From positions 15,903,695-15,967,694 of the forward strand of contig CM034606.1 of assembly GCA_020091685.1 (NCBI GenBank): DNA of 64,000 nt, written 5' to 3'. Shown in pieces: positions 12,401-25,845 of this stretch; position 1 is the first letter of the stretch, and each line of letters starts with the position of its first letter. Source of the stretch: Lutjanus erythropterus (taxonomy: Eukaryota > Chordata > Actinopteri > Lutjaniformes > Lutjanidae). Made by a program: the position numbers and the translations under genes. The notes beneath the pieces are model-generated. The model searched no databases, was not told where the DNA came from, and saw nothing but the letters and a program-made list of their open reading frames with translations.

Positions 12401-14351
12401 AATTAGGGTGTAGTTGATTATAGCCATGGGCCAAAAGAGAAAAGCAAACCTTTTGGAAGACCACAGAGATGGTAGAGGAGATTGAAGCCGGGCAACGTGT
12501 ATTATTCATTTAACTAAATATTGGGTTGACAAACAAATGAAGGGATGTCTTATGGGATCATGATGATGTAATTTGATCCCATAGACACTCAACAACTGAG
12601 CCAAGATAGCCTCATGTGGCTGTTTGATATAACTTCAGACAACACCGACTGCATAAAAGGGTCTCTCCAAAGGCATTTATTAGTTTCTAACTCAAGGAAA
12701 ATCAATCAAATTACCCCAAACTGTATCTTGGAATAATCTCTTAGCCTATTGTATGTGATCTCTTTTTGATAACTAATATAATATTTGCTATTTACATTCA
12801 CTGAGCCTCTCCTGTAACTGTTTGGAGCCTCTCTGAGGATGCCCACTCCCCACTTTGAAAACCTCTGTACTAATCTAAGTGTACAGTATTTCTAAAACTT
12901 TTGTTGTACAAATTAATGATTCTGGGCAAACTAACACTCAAACACCAAAAATAATAGTTCCTGAAGTTCTTGTTTTACACATAGTAAGAGTCTGTAGAGT
13001 AGATTGCTCTGGCCATCAGTTTCATTATTTTCCGTGTGATCTTGAATGCATTTAATGTATTGTGATTCACTCAGTCAACTTTGTGGTTATTTTGGAGCCT
13101 GTAGTAGTGCAGACAGATGTTTGTAATTGGTCTATAAATGGGGGTTGACAATATATTAGAAACATTTCTCAGTATAATACAAAATAATTCAGTACCAAGA
13201 ACCACAAAGTACAGCATCCACAATAAAATTGAATCAACATCTCAAAACAATTCCGAATTCATGATGACAGAATTTATTGTTCTGTCTGCTTTAGTTTTGC
13301 CTGATAAATTGGCAGCTGAGCATATATAGATATTACAAAATACATTTCTTGATATCTTCATATCGACTTTAAGCATATCACCCAGCCATACGTCAGTTTA
13401 AAGAGTGTGTGCTGCCATCCACGTGTATTTTTACCCCTTCTTGAGAATGCAGGCAAAACAAGAAGCTTGTTTTAGACTGAGAGTCTTAAACCCACTTCCC
13501 ACTATGTGTGTGTGGGCACCACTATCCATCATCCTCAACAGGTGTCTTGCATGTCTTTTATTTGCATGTCATGCAGTGTATTTCAGACACGGTGTGGGGT
13601 CTGTATTGATAACAGCATGTGGTTTGTCTTGTTTATTGGAAAAGAAAAAAGAGGCATTCATTCAAACAATTGGTGCTGTCTGAGTAACAGCGATGGAACG
13701 AGTGGGTGTGGTGTGTGTGTGTGTGTGTGTGTGTGTGCTATTTTTGATCTCGATCTGGCCGCAGAAACTGTGTGTCCATGTGTTTGTGAAGATGATAGAT
13801 TTACTCTTCTCTCCACCTCATGATCCCATTCCTGTGTTATTACACAGACCTGAGAGTAAACAACTCCTGTGTTGGCTCATGTTTTATGGTGACGGCTCAG
13901 TATGTGTCAGAGCGTGTATAGCAGCGTGTTTATGTGTGTGTGTGTGTGTGTGTGTGCATTTGACTCACAGGGTCTGTATAGCTCGTAGTGAAGTGAAGGT
14001 GCCCTTGGCGAGGGTTTGGATCTTGTTGTCATAGAGCGATAGCAGTGAGAGATTCTGCAGGTCCTGGAAGGCGTTGGCACGAACGCAGTGAATCTTATTG
14101 GCATTCAGCAACCTGAGAGAAGGGGGGAAGACAGGAGAAAAAAAGAGGGAGGGAGTGAGGGAGGAAGAAGGACGGATGGAGGAAAAGAGGGAGGGAAACA
14201 GCTTGTCAAAGTTTCTTCATGCATTCATTCATTATGCATTCCATCTAGAAAACTATGCACAGGTACAAAGTTTATTTGAAGGTTATGACTCCTTCCCTGA
14301 GTGGGAGTAAAGGATGCCTGGTACTCAGTATATGTCTGCAGTGGATCAGCT

Positions 14352-14392
<41 letters not shown>

Positions 14393-17300
14393 GCTTACAG
14401 CAGTTGCAGGGCATAGAGGCCATCAAACACCCCCTTGGGCAGGTCGGTGATCTTATTTCCATACAGCACGCTGGGAAATCACAAAACAGACTCACCTCAG
14501 ACACAGGAAATGACAACCAAGTGGATATTTATGCACATACTAAGGTGTTGTAAAAAGTATTTTTAACTTTTTTGATATCAGATGCTTAAAATGATACGAT
14601 ATATCTTAGTGATAGTATCAAAAGTACTTAAGCTATTAAAAAAACAATCTACATGTTCATTAAAGACCTCAGTTTAGTTCAGTCTTTATTGTCCTGAAAT
14701 TTGTCTTGCTGCAAAACCGTCAGTGTTCAGTGACTTTTTCTGTACCAACAAAGTTTCAAAGTTTCAAATTCTGCTACTGTAGCAACTCAGACATATACAC
14801 AAGCACAAACTTTGCTCTGGCCCACTTACAGGGAGTTGAGGGAGCGCAGGCCCTGAAAGGCATCGGGAGCTATCTCTGAGATCTGGTTGTTGCTCAGGTC
14901 TCTGTGTCGGAGAGGAAGGCCAGAGAATTAGTCAAGGAAATGGAGATTTAGGGGAAAAATTATCTTTCGTGTAGGAGGTTCGACCCCACTGTCACCTGGG
15001 TGTCACACACATAGGAAGGAGGGGTGTATTTAAAGGGACTGCTTGGATTATCTGACATGGGTTTGTATGATGTACTTCCATATTCAGTGTATTAGCTATA
15101 GCAGATGGTGGTTGACACGTTCTCAGTTTGCAGACGCAGAGAGGAGTACCAGGCTATGAAGGGTAAAGCAGTAAAAATATTCTAAATATAGCATACACTT
15201 AAACTGATATTGATCTATTTTTAGGTGGACCTTCTTTAAGTGGCTAAAATACCTTTTGTTGCTTAGCTTCTGTGCTGGATCCCCTCTCTGCTTCTCTTAA
15301 CCGGGGGGTGTGCTGATCCACCATCTACTGTAGGTAATACACTCTCTGAATCAGAACTATCCCCTTAAAGCCTTTGCTGGTTGCTGGCGAGCAAGGAGGA
15401 AGCAAATGTAGTGTGAGCTGGATGAGGATGAGTTCCAGCTCTCTCCCATATTTGATGGTGCGTCCCTTCAAGGGATTTGGTGAAATGGAGCGGGCTGGGG
15501 CCTCTGAGCCAATCAAAACATTTACTTGTATTATTTGTGGCCTATCAAGTGGCCCTGTATTGTATCATCGTGAGTGTGTGTGTGTGTAAAAATGGGGTGC
15601 AGGGCTAAACTCCAAAGCGAAATACAGTGGACTGCCTCTGAACACAGCCACTGTTAATAGGATCCACAGGCCTCTCCCCACAGGATAACCACTAAGCCTG
15701 TGTGCCTATGTGTTTATGTGTCTGTGCGTCTGTGTGAGTAAATGTAACCGTAAATGAGGAACAGTGGGACAGAAGGAAAGAAAGACAGATGGAGAGATAG
15801 AGTTAATGGAGTATGTGGACTGAACTCCAGTCGACTGGATACCTTTGAAGGAAAATCATCATGTGGTGAAGAAGAGGGATATTTTCTCATTTGGGGGTAA
15901 CAGTTAAATAAGTACCCATTTGTCTTCTTGCAAAGGACTGAGGTTTCCTGGAAATGAAAACGCGGCAGAGGAGCCAACATGTGCACTGGTGTGTGTCTGT
16001 AAACTCAGACACTGGTGTGTTTGTGTATGTGTCGGTGTGTGTGAGGGCTGTTACTGCATCCCTGTCTTAAGGAGCGGTTCATGTGTAGGTCATCCAAACT
16101 GGGACAAGGTGAAAGAGAATGTGTGTGGCTGGCATTTACTGGGAGAAGAGGACACGCAGGGTCAGGCGAGGCATTGCACACATACCTGCACACACCACAA
16201 ATAAGCAAACAAATATACACGCACAAAAGCCTATATATAACTTTAACCTACCTAATGTTGCCTCACAATCAAATATCTACTATATTCCACACATAATATG
16301 CCAGGTAAACCTACCACTAAATATAAAACATCCACGTGAACATCTGCAGAGCCTGACCCAGGAGAGGGACCATATTCATCATGATGTATCGATGCTGTCT
16401 GAGGCTGTCGGACACAGGACAGGCTGGGCCAGTGAGGGCACATCGCCAGCTGAATCAACAGAGGTACTGAGGGTCAACACAGACATGCGGCCATGCACTG
16501 TTGTTGCTAAATGCAGCATCAGCAGCAGAAACAGTAGCAGGTCGTGTCTGTTTTGAAGACCAGATGGAGGAGAGCAATGCATTCCCACTGCCATTAAACC
16601 CTCTGGAGATGTGGCTTTAAACAGTAAAAATGTATAAATAATTTTAAAGTTTAGTTTCTCATTAAGCATCCTCAAAGATATGAGTAAAAATAAATGTTGA
16701 AAACTAGGATTCCCAAAACGGAAACTAAACAATGTACTGCTGTAAACGGAGGCAGCAGCAAAACATATTTAAGCAACCTAAAAAAAATCATTATCAGTTC
16801 AGTGTATGCTGTATTCAGAACACCTGCTGTCTATGCTCTCTTAAAGGCCACCAGACTCCTTTGAAAAAAACAGTAATTTTACCTCTAAGAACATGGGAGT
16901 TGCTGTACTATCACTGCCTCGATCGGCATACGTGTTCCTATCCCTGGAGCACCTCAAAGAAACTCAATTTGAGTCCAGGAAGCGCTCCTACCCAAACATT
17001 TTTCTTTTACAGTTTGTTAATATTTAGATTTGTTGAATCTGTCAAACTGCCACTGAATCTGGTTTCTATATATTCTGTATAAAAACCACAAAAACTTTGA
17101 ATTGTATTCAAGAAAAAGTAATAACCCTCTTTTGGTAACAATGTTTCAAACTTACTGTAACACTTGTTTGGTTTGAGGGTTCCTGTTCCACATGGTTCAA
17201 ATTTACCCCAAAACATTTTTGCATTTATTTTTGTATGAATAAATATTAATTTTCCTGTAAGTCCACACGATAGCAGTTACTCACTTTAGCTCCCTTTCCT

Positions 17301-20300
17301 CCATTTCTGGTAAGTTTAGCACAGTTCTTTAATACCTGGATTTGCTGAATTTGTCAAACTGCCCACGAATCTGGTTTCTATATATTCTACGAAAATCAGA
17401 AAAGTCTGTATCGCATTCAGTAAAAAATAATTTACTGTAACACTTATCTAGTTTAAGCGTTTCCTTCCCACATGGTTCACGTTTACCCGAAAACATTTTT
17501 GCATTTGCTTTTATATGAATAAATATTAATTTCCCTTGAAATTTCCCTGGAGTTACGAAGAGATAGCAGCTGCTTCAGTCCGTCGTCTGCTCTGTGTTCA
17601 CCTCATTTAAACTTCAAACTGTCCCTGGAGTCGGACGATAAAACAGCGAGGAATCCGTTAAGGAGGGCAGAGAAACTCCCTGACCTTCCGTTTCCTCTGT
17701 CTCCCTGCTGCTATGTCGGTCAGGCCTGGTGGTGTTGGAGTTATGGGTTTGGCCGACTGGTGTGTGCTGGCTGGCTGACTGACCGTACAGCTGGTTCAAC
17801 GGGTGAAAAACCACTCAGTCTCAACTACCAGCCTGTCACTGTTCGCTCCCAGGGAGAGCGAAGCCTCAGTGCTCATTCCAGCACACTCTCCGTCCCCTCA
17901 TCATCGTCCCAGCCACAGTTTACAGTCTGCAGACGCAGGCACAACACAGACTGGACACGGCACTAGCCAGGGGAATACCAGCAGTGAAAAATGAGAGCTG
18001 TTATTATGTGCATGTAGCATCTGAGTGCTTGCTTTCCATGCCACCCCAAGCCTGAGAACAAGAATACGTTCTTCAGGCGCAGACAAAATAAATACTTCAT
18101 GCTCCTTAGGAGTGGAATGAGAAAACTGCCAATTGTCGCTTCTTTTTCCAGCCCTCAACTTCTTGTTCTTGTCTGTATTATTTAGCCCTGAGGTGAGTGT
18201 TCTGCTGTACTTACATCCTACGCAGTTTCTTGTAGGGAGAGAAGGCTCCTGGAGGAACAGACTTAATCCCATTCTGCTCCAGACGTCTGGAGAAAAGAGG
18301 AGAGGAGAAAAGAGGAGAGAAGAGGAGATAGCATCAGTTAACCAAACAATAGACTTCTCCATGGCAACAGAGCTGAGTAATCCTCCCATTACCTTTGACC
18401 CTTGGTGATTGGCCTGATTATATTAGCGGAGATCTATTCCCCAGCTGTAATAGGTCCAGGCATGTTGGAGTCATAACATCCTCAGAACCAATAAACAGTC
18501 TGAATACTAAAGTGCTGTGGAAAAGGGCTGGAGGGGAAAAGGCTCCATCTCAGTTTGTGGGAGGGTGTTAAGGCCTTTCGACTAAAAGTAATATTTCTTC
18601 TTGGTGTAACATTTACAGTGTCCAGCACTTCTGAAATCAATAATGATCTCACTTGTTCTTGTGAAATTTGTCTTTATCCTCTGGGTGTCTGCAAAGTGTC
18701 CAGTGAAACCTTTGGTGAAATATGACTTCTTTTAGTTTACTTTTTCCTCTGAGCCTAAGAGCTGCTGACAAGAAAAAGGTCTGACAAAATCCCACCATAA
18801 AACACTGTCAAAGAATGAAATGAATACAGACAAACACTTGCTTGGTCATTTAGTTCGGAACAGTCACAAAGTCTAATCAGTGTCAGATGGTGGCAGGGAA
18901 ACAGACATCGCTAAACCCCATTAGTGTGGGCATGCATGTCTGTGTGTTTGAGGCCGGCTGCTACTTAGGACCCAGCTCAGCTCCAGACCAATTCCCTGGT
19001 GGAGCTGGCAGAGGGCTGTTTATCTGCAGGTCACTTCACAGCTTTTAAAACTGTCCTTAACAAGGCTTAGCGGGGCCCAGAGGGAGCCAGCTGTGGGCCT
19101 GTCTGGTTGTCCTACCACACCGCCTCGCAGCAGAGGGACTGGCTGCAGGACAGGAGGCACGGGCTTGAGTAGGGTGTGGTAGTCCAGTGGGTTACTCACA
19201 ATGGAATCTAAAGATCATTAAAATTCTATTTTTTTCACCACAGGAAAATGAGAAATATTTAAAAATGTTCAAAACTCGTCAGCAGACAGAACATTGTTGA
19301 GAGATTTAACCATCAGCCTCTTCTTGGCGTGGGACCATTTCCACATGATTTAATTATTCTATTAGAGACATTTTAGATTTACTGCACGCCTCTTAGGCCT
19401 CCTGCATTGCTATGTTTATGTCTGTTCGTGGGGGGTTAATGTTTTATTAGACATTAGCCGCAGTCACTCAATAGTTTTCGGTTTCCAAATTTTTCACTCA
19501 CGCATCTTTCTCCTTCAAATGAGCCTGTCTGGTTGTCCTACCATGCTGTGTCCCAGCAGAGGAACTGGCTGCAGGTTAAGAGGCACAAGCCTGTGTGTGC
19601 AAGATGTGGTAGTCCAGTGGCTTATGATGGAATCTAAAGATCATTAAAATGCTATTTTTCCACCACAGGAAAATGAGAAATATTTAAAAATGTGCAAAAC
19701 TCCTTAGCAGGCAGAACATTGTTGATGGATTTAACCATCACCCTCTTCTTGCCGCGGGACCATTTCCACATGATTTAATTATTCTATTAGAGACATTTCA
19801 GATTTACTGCATTCCTCTTAGGCCTCTTGCATTGCCATGTTTATGTAAGTTAATGTTTTGTTAGACATTAAACACAGCCACTTAGCAGTTTTGAGTCTCC
19901 ATATTTTGCAATCAAGCATCTTTTCCCTTCAAAGGAGTGGCCTGTCTGGTTGTCCTATGCTGCCTTCCAGCAGAGGGACTGGCTGCAGGACAGGAGGCAC
20001 GGGCCTGTGCGAGGTGTGGTAGTCCAGTGGCTTACAACGGAATCTAAAGATCATTTAAATGCTATTTTGTCCACCACAGGAAAATGAGACATATTTAAAA
20101 ATCTGCAAAACTCCTCAGTAGACAGAATGCGTTGATAGATTTAATCATCGGTTAAATGTCTGAATTGTTGGTGTGGGATCATTTCTGCATGATTTGATTA
20201 TTCTATTAAAGACATTTCAGATTTACTGCATTCCTCTTAGGCCTCCTGCATTGCTATGTTTATGTCTATTCATGGGGGGTGATGTTTTGTTAGACATCAG

Positions 20301-23300
20301 CCACAGCCACTTAACAGTTTTGAGTCTCCAAATTTTTCAATCAAGTATCTTTCCCCTTCAAAGGAGTAGCCTACATTTATGGAGTGATATAGGAGAGCCA
20401 TTGACATTCTTAGGATAGCAGTGATTCTAGACCACAGATTCCTGTGGTGGACATGCTCCCTCTGTCTGTTTTCGTCTGCCTGCCCCAATGTGTCTGTGGA
20501 TTTACAGCGGAGTGACAGCGCTGTGGTTCCTCTGCCCTCACCATGCGGCAGAGAGGTGGGCCAAGTGGCTTTAGCGCCTTCTCTCATCAACCGGTCTGTC
20601 TGACTGGTCCAAACCAGTCTGGCACTCGACATGCTGTTTGCATGTGTTGCAGTGTCGACTGTGTACATGCATGCCTACATGCTGCGGTGCTCCAGTGTGT
20701 GTCAAGCATATAACAAAACCCTCTGAACAAATGGAAGCCTTACCTCTCCAAACATTAGCGGGCCACAATAGGGTGGATTCATACACACATTTCCAATGCC
20801 CTTCCTCAGTTTTATTTCTGTGGCAGGGAATGGGGCCGCACTACATCTCATCATACTATCGCTGTATTTGACATAGCTCATTGTGGAAATTGTTTGACTT
20901 TGTTGTTTGGTCTCCATCCCAAATATAATTTTTTGGACTTCAAAGCTTCTCCAGAAATTATTTAATTCGTTTAGAGCTTTGATACGATGGACAGAGATGG
21001 TGGTCTAAGAGATGGTGGAAGCAGTGAGGTGCAAATGAGTCCAAGACTGCTGCAGTGCAGAGACAGGACAGAGACAGGACAGAGAGAAGCAGACAGGTGC
21101 AGATGCAGAAAGAAGCAACAGCAGCAACTTCAGCACAAGCTTGATACAGATCGACAAAACACCAGCCGCACAGGGGACACAGAGATCTCCAGTGGGGAAA
21201 ATATGTATATATATATATATATATATGAATGGGCATGTCACAATTTAAATTTTGTGTCCAGCACACGTTGCTGCTGCAGTCAGAGATGTATCAAACACTT
21301 GATTGACCCTTGCCCTCCACTGTTGCTATGGTTATCTATCATATGCCCTTAATATGGTACATGAAAATGTATATGACAGTTGTCAAGACACAAAGCTAAT
21401 GATCTACTGATCTTTAAAAATCAAGATTTCATATGGCATAGCTGTCAGTTCTGACAAAAAATGTCCATGGATAGCGTATTTTGAGAATCATGACACTCCT
21501 ATAAACAATTAGTTGAATACAAACTTTGCCATTCAAATACCATAGCAACGAACGATGCTTCGAAGCATAGGGCACATCCTTCTTAATTTATTTGTTTTTT
21601 TCTTTCTTTCATTGGTTTGTCTGCTCCAAGCACTGCCAGGGTTTTTACACTTTCTGTATACAAGCTCTGACTTTAATACTGCTGGTTGTCTTATCACTCG
21701 AGATTTGTCTTATGTATGCTTGTAATATCTGTTATTTCAAAATGCCAATTAAGTGTTAATCTTAAAAAAAACTCTCAGAGCCAGACAAGAGCACACAGTG
21801 CCGTCTGACAACTTTTTAGCTTTCGCACTGTCGCTCCTCGCAGATCGATATATGCAAGCGACTTAATCCCTCCAATCAACAAAGGAGCGGCTCGGTCCAA
21901 TCGGCAGGGACAAAAAGAAACAATCTCTGAGAGTCGCCTTCAGACGGACAATCAATGGTTCTCATCCAATTTATCAGGCTGAACATTTGTATGTGTGTCT
22001 GTCTTTGTGTGTCTCTGAGCTGGTGTTTGTGTCGGCCCAATCAATGCTCTTCATCCTTTTCATTAGGGCCTGAGCATGGTTTTCATTAAGGGGAAACACA
22101 TTACGCCTTTGGGTATTCACCCAGTGCGTGCATGAGTCAGAAATGGATGGCAGGACCGCAGCAGCGATGAAAGGCGTGGGGGGGATTTTTATGGCAGAAT
22201 TCAGTCACTGCAGACAGAGACTATGGTGCATAATAATCTGTTGTGGTAGTGTTTAGGCTAAACTGGGCCTGGTCTCACAAGAGAGGAGTACAGAAACCAG
22301 CTCAAATCCCCGCAGCCATAAACACAACACTGGCATTCATTAGGGGAGAGCAGGGCAGAGAGGTTGCAGGTCTCCGATTTGTACATAATGAGAGCAGCAT
22401 GTGTGTGTTTGTGTGTGTGTGAGTTTCCGAGTGCCTCATTAACAAGGCATTAGGCTGGCCTTGATACCCAGCAGCCCGCCTCGCTGTAATTGAAACTGAT
22501 TTTATAATGAACTTCAAGCACAGATCAAACCTGCTGCACCAAATTACTGAGCGGAATCCCCCCCTTTCCCTATTTTATTCCTTTGCCGTTGCTCTGCCTC
22601 CTCGAACTTGCCTGTGGTGATTTGGCGAGCCCGGGAAAGACGGAGAGAAATGCGGAGTAGAGAAAAAATCAAGAGAGGAGGAGAAAGAGTGAGAGAAAGA
22701 AGAGCGTTGTGGGAATATAAGCTGGAAGGTAAGGCTCTGATGGGCAGGACAAGAGGAATGCGCATGATGTAAGCCAGCGTTTCACCCTGGTCTTGTAAAA
22801 AGATGAATCAGAACATAGTAGACTTTATTAGCAGGACACGGTTAAGCACCAATTAGATGTGAAGGGCAGGGAGACTTTTAAACTGTCTTTACTCATCTGC
22901 TGTGTAGAGAGAATCTGCTGTCTATAAAACCAGTGCATGGTAGAGCCATCTTTCAGCCGTCTCCCCGCTCTCTCGTTAGAGCTGCTCGCTGGTTATTGGG
23001 CTCATAGATCACACCAGTCTCTAAGAGATTCTCCACTTGTAGAACATTACAACTGGAGGGCATGTTGAAGTGGTCTACAAACCATAAAACATGGCAAAAT
23101 ACACGGCTGAGGCTGAATTATTTACATCTCAAAAGTCAATACATAGGATGTGTGAGGACTTTTAAATGATTTGAATATCTCAATATTTCATGGGTGGTCA
23201 TTCATTTAGACAAGAACACACAGAAGTGTGAACTGCATGTCCAAATTAGGAAATTGAGCACACCGCTGCACTAGAAATGGGTCAGGGTTGTTGGGGAACA

Positions 23301-25805
23301 TGGGATCTGTGACTTCCATGCTAGCTGGGTATTTATAAACAGACCCCATGGGGAGGAGGAGACCTAGAAACTTGCTGTGTCCTCCTAACTACACACATGC
23401 TCCTTGGAAGAACAACATGCAACACGACTGCTTGCTTCATCCTCCCTTTTTCTCACTGTGCATAAATCACTATGTTGCAGATCCATGTAATGCAGACTTC
23501 TGCTGGGGGAATTAAACCCCTGATAAAGAGAGTAAAAGCACTACCTTGAAAAGTCTCGCTGTGCATTCCTGGGAATTACAGTAGGGTGATAGCATGTGGG
23601 CCGTAAATGGTTAATGCCCAGACAGATGTTGGAGGACTGATAAACTGAGGGAGGGATGTTAGCAAAGCGCTCGCATGCGGTTCACAGCCATCTGAGCCGA
23701 TAAGAGCATGCAGTCTCAGTCTAAAGTCTGCTCCAAGTCTGCATGTGTGTCTGTCAGTGTGGAGCAAATGGATGGATGTCTCTCTGCTGGGCGAGAAAAG
23801 CAAGCTAGAAAAGCAAAGGTACATAAAACATGCACACTGAAATCCTCTCAGCCTTGTTAACCCCCTGCATGAGCATACACTCACCACTGTGACAGATACA
23901 TATGGAAACACACATGCATCTCTAATGTGCATACTCAAACAGATGCCCTGCAGTGCCATTCTTCAAAGAACAATGCAGCTGTGGATGCCCCTGCATTTCT
24001 CTGACATCCATCTCTCTCCTGTAGGTCTGCTGCTCAAGTTGCACTGGGGTGAAGAATCTAAACTTCCTAACAGATCTGAGCACTTATCTACAGTGGGGCC
24101 CCGAGATTTTTTTCATAGTGGTGGCCAGATGGGACTAGTGAAAATCTTGGGGTGGCACACTGAAACCAAAAGCCATAACTAAATTTCAGGAATCCCATTA
24201 GGCTGTTGTGTCAGAAAGTGACGGATGTCTAGCTGGAAGTGCATTTGTCATTTTCTTTCACATGAACTATTATGAAAAATATTTGTTTTTGATTTAAATG
24301 AAGAGCACCTAATGTAAAATATCAGACAGAAGCATATTGTGCATATTCATCACTCAAAAGCATATTTTTAATATGTGAGTCAGAGTGGCAAGGCTGCTCC
24401 ATAGTGGCTCTGTTGGTCATCCAGTACAAATGTGACCAAAATCTGATCTCCACTGAACTTTGAATATGATTGATAACATTATGTAAATGTTGACTAGGGG
24501 GAAACAAAGGCATATGTAACTTTTGCATCTACATTTATCTGCAGTCTTAATCTGACATTATCTTCTAAGGGAAACAAATCGATTTGGATGATATTATATG
24601 ATGAAAGAACTTTTGTTGTAAGAATAACAGGTGGGAAAAATTACTGTCATGGAACCAAATATATACAGGGTTTCTGCAGGTTGTAACAAGTTAAATTTAA
24701 GAATTTTTAAGATCACTGTGACATAATTTAAGACCCATTTCATGTCTATACTGGCAAAATACAATACATGTGCACTTTGCATTGATGTGTAATGGTTAAG
24801 TGTTGGTTTCTTTTTTGCAGTTGTAACAGCATGATCAGTACAATCCAGTTATTTATGTTCAAGAAGTCTAGTATCATAATGCTCTGTTTAGAAGAAAAGA
24901 TGCAGGGAACTGATTAAACAAGGTGCTTACATCTCAGCCATGCTGTCTGGCAGGTTGGCTGGGATGGCTGTGAGACCTTTCCCTCTACAGTCCACGATGT
25001 TGTTACTGCAGGTGCACATGGCAGGGCAGGAGCCTCCACCGATGCTGCACGGCTGGAGGCTGTTGGACTCCTGGTGACCTGAAGAGAAAAGAAAACTGCA
25101 TGAGTGGCGAAACAGGAGGAAACATGATGAGAAGAGAGGAATATGCAGCTCCTACAGGTGTGTGAGCACAGGTGGATTTGGTTGATTTTCAATGGGAGCA
25201 GCACGACTCTAAGCAGGATTACAGGGAGAGATTGTTTGCCGGAGGATTTGCGCGCTGACATGGAGCAGCTCTCGCACTCATGTGGAGCTCAAACTCCTCT
25301 GCTGCCGTTCATGTCATCAGCCCTTTGTGCTTTATAAACTGAATTGCAAATGACGATACATTCCCAGGGATGTTTTGACATTGAGAAGAAAGAAATGAAA
25401 CATCCCACTCTTGACTTTATTGTAAAGCCGTACATCCTTGAGAATCAATGGGCAAGAAACTAGGTTATCTATCAAAGGAGTGCCATGGTATATTGAGAGG
25501 AGAAGAAAGACATGAATAATAGAGCTGGAGCGGTGATTGAAGGCCTCCCAATAACATCCATTGATCTCGCTGCAAATTTTCCTCCTGAGTCTGCGTTCTC
25601 TGGGTGGAATTGATGCCATTCTGCACATTCAGCTTTACACCCCCCACCTCTTCACTTCCATTTGTTCTAAAACACTTCAACTTTTCAATTTGCATACAGA
25701 GCACACAACCCATCACATTGTCTCTAGATACCTGTTCAAATAGCTGCAGCACTGTCAACGATATGGTGAAGAGCGGGCGCTTGCACTGCCGGTACAGCTT
25801 GTTTG

Positions 25806-25845
<40 letters not shown>

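Larger units (their letters stand above)
12085..13968 (-). other. slit1: intron between E9 and E10
   Basis: A 1.9 kb non-coding intron. Mostly AT-rich sequence without a recognised repeat, then two TG microsatellites (13711 and 13931) close to the E9 donor. Confidence 0.7.
14902..18214 (-). other. slit1: intron between E6 and E7
   Basis: A 3.3 kb intron holding a TTAA-flanked element (15030), a fragment of the same family (16720), and a two-copy tandem repeat of about 312 bp (17011). The sequence between 17590 and 18214 shows nothing recognisable. No gene. Confidence 0.7.
18287..24930 (-). other. slit1: intron between E5 and E6
   Basis: A 6.6 kb intron. It contains the three-copy tandem repeat at 19097-20371 and a short AT microsatellite near 21206. 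The rest, including 21900-24900, is non-coding with no repeat I can name. The stretch near 22430-22530 looks less degraded than its surroundings and might be regulatory (see findings). Confidence 0.7.

Noticed and set aside
10938-18214. Intronic miR-218 host position
   Set aside because: mir-218 genes sit in introns of SLIT2 and SLIT3. I saw no stretch matching the mature miR-218 sequence on the sense strand here, which fits with slit1, though an exhaustive search was not possible by eye.
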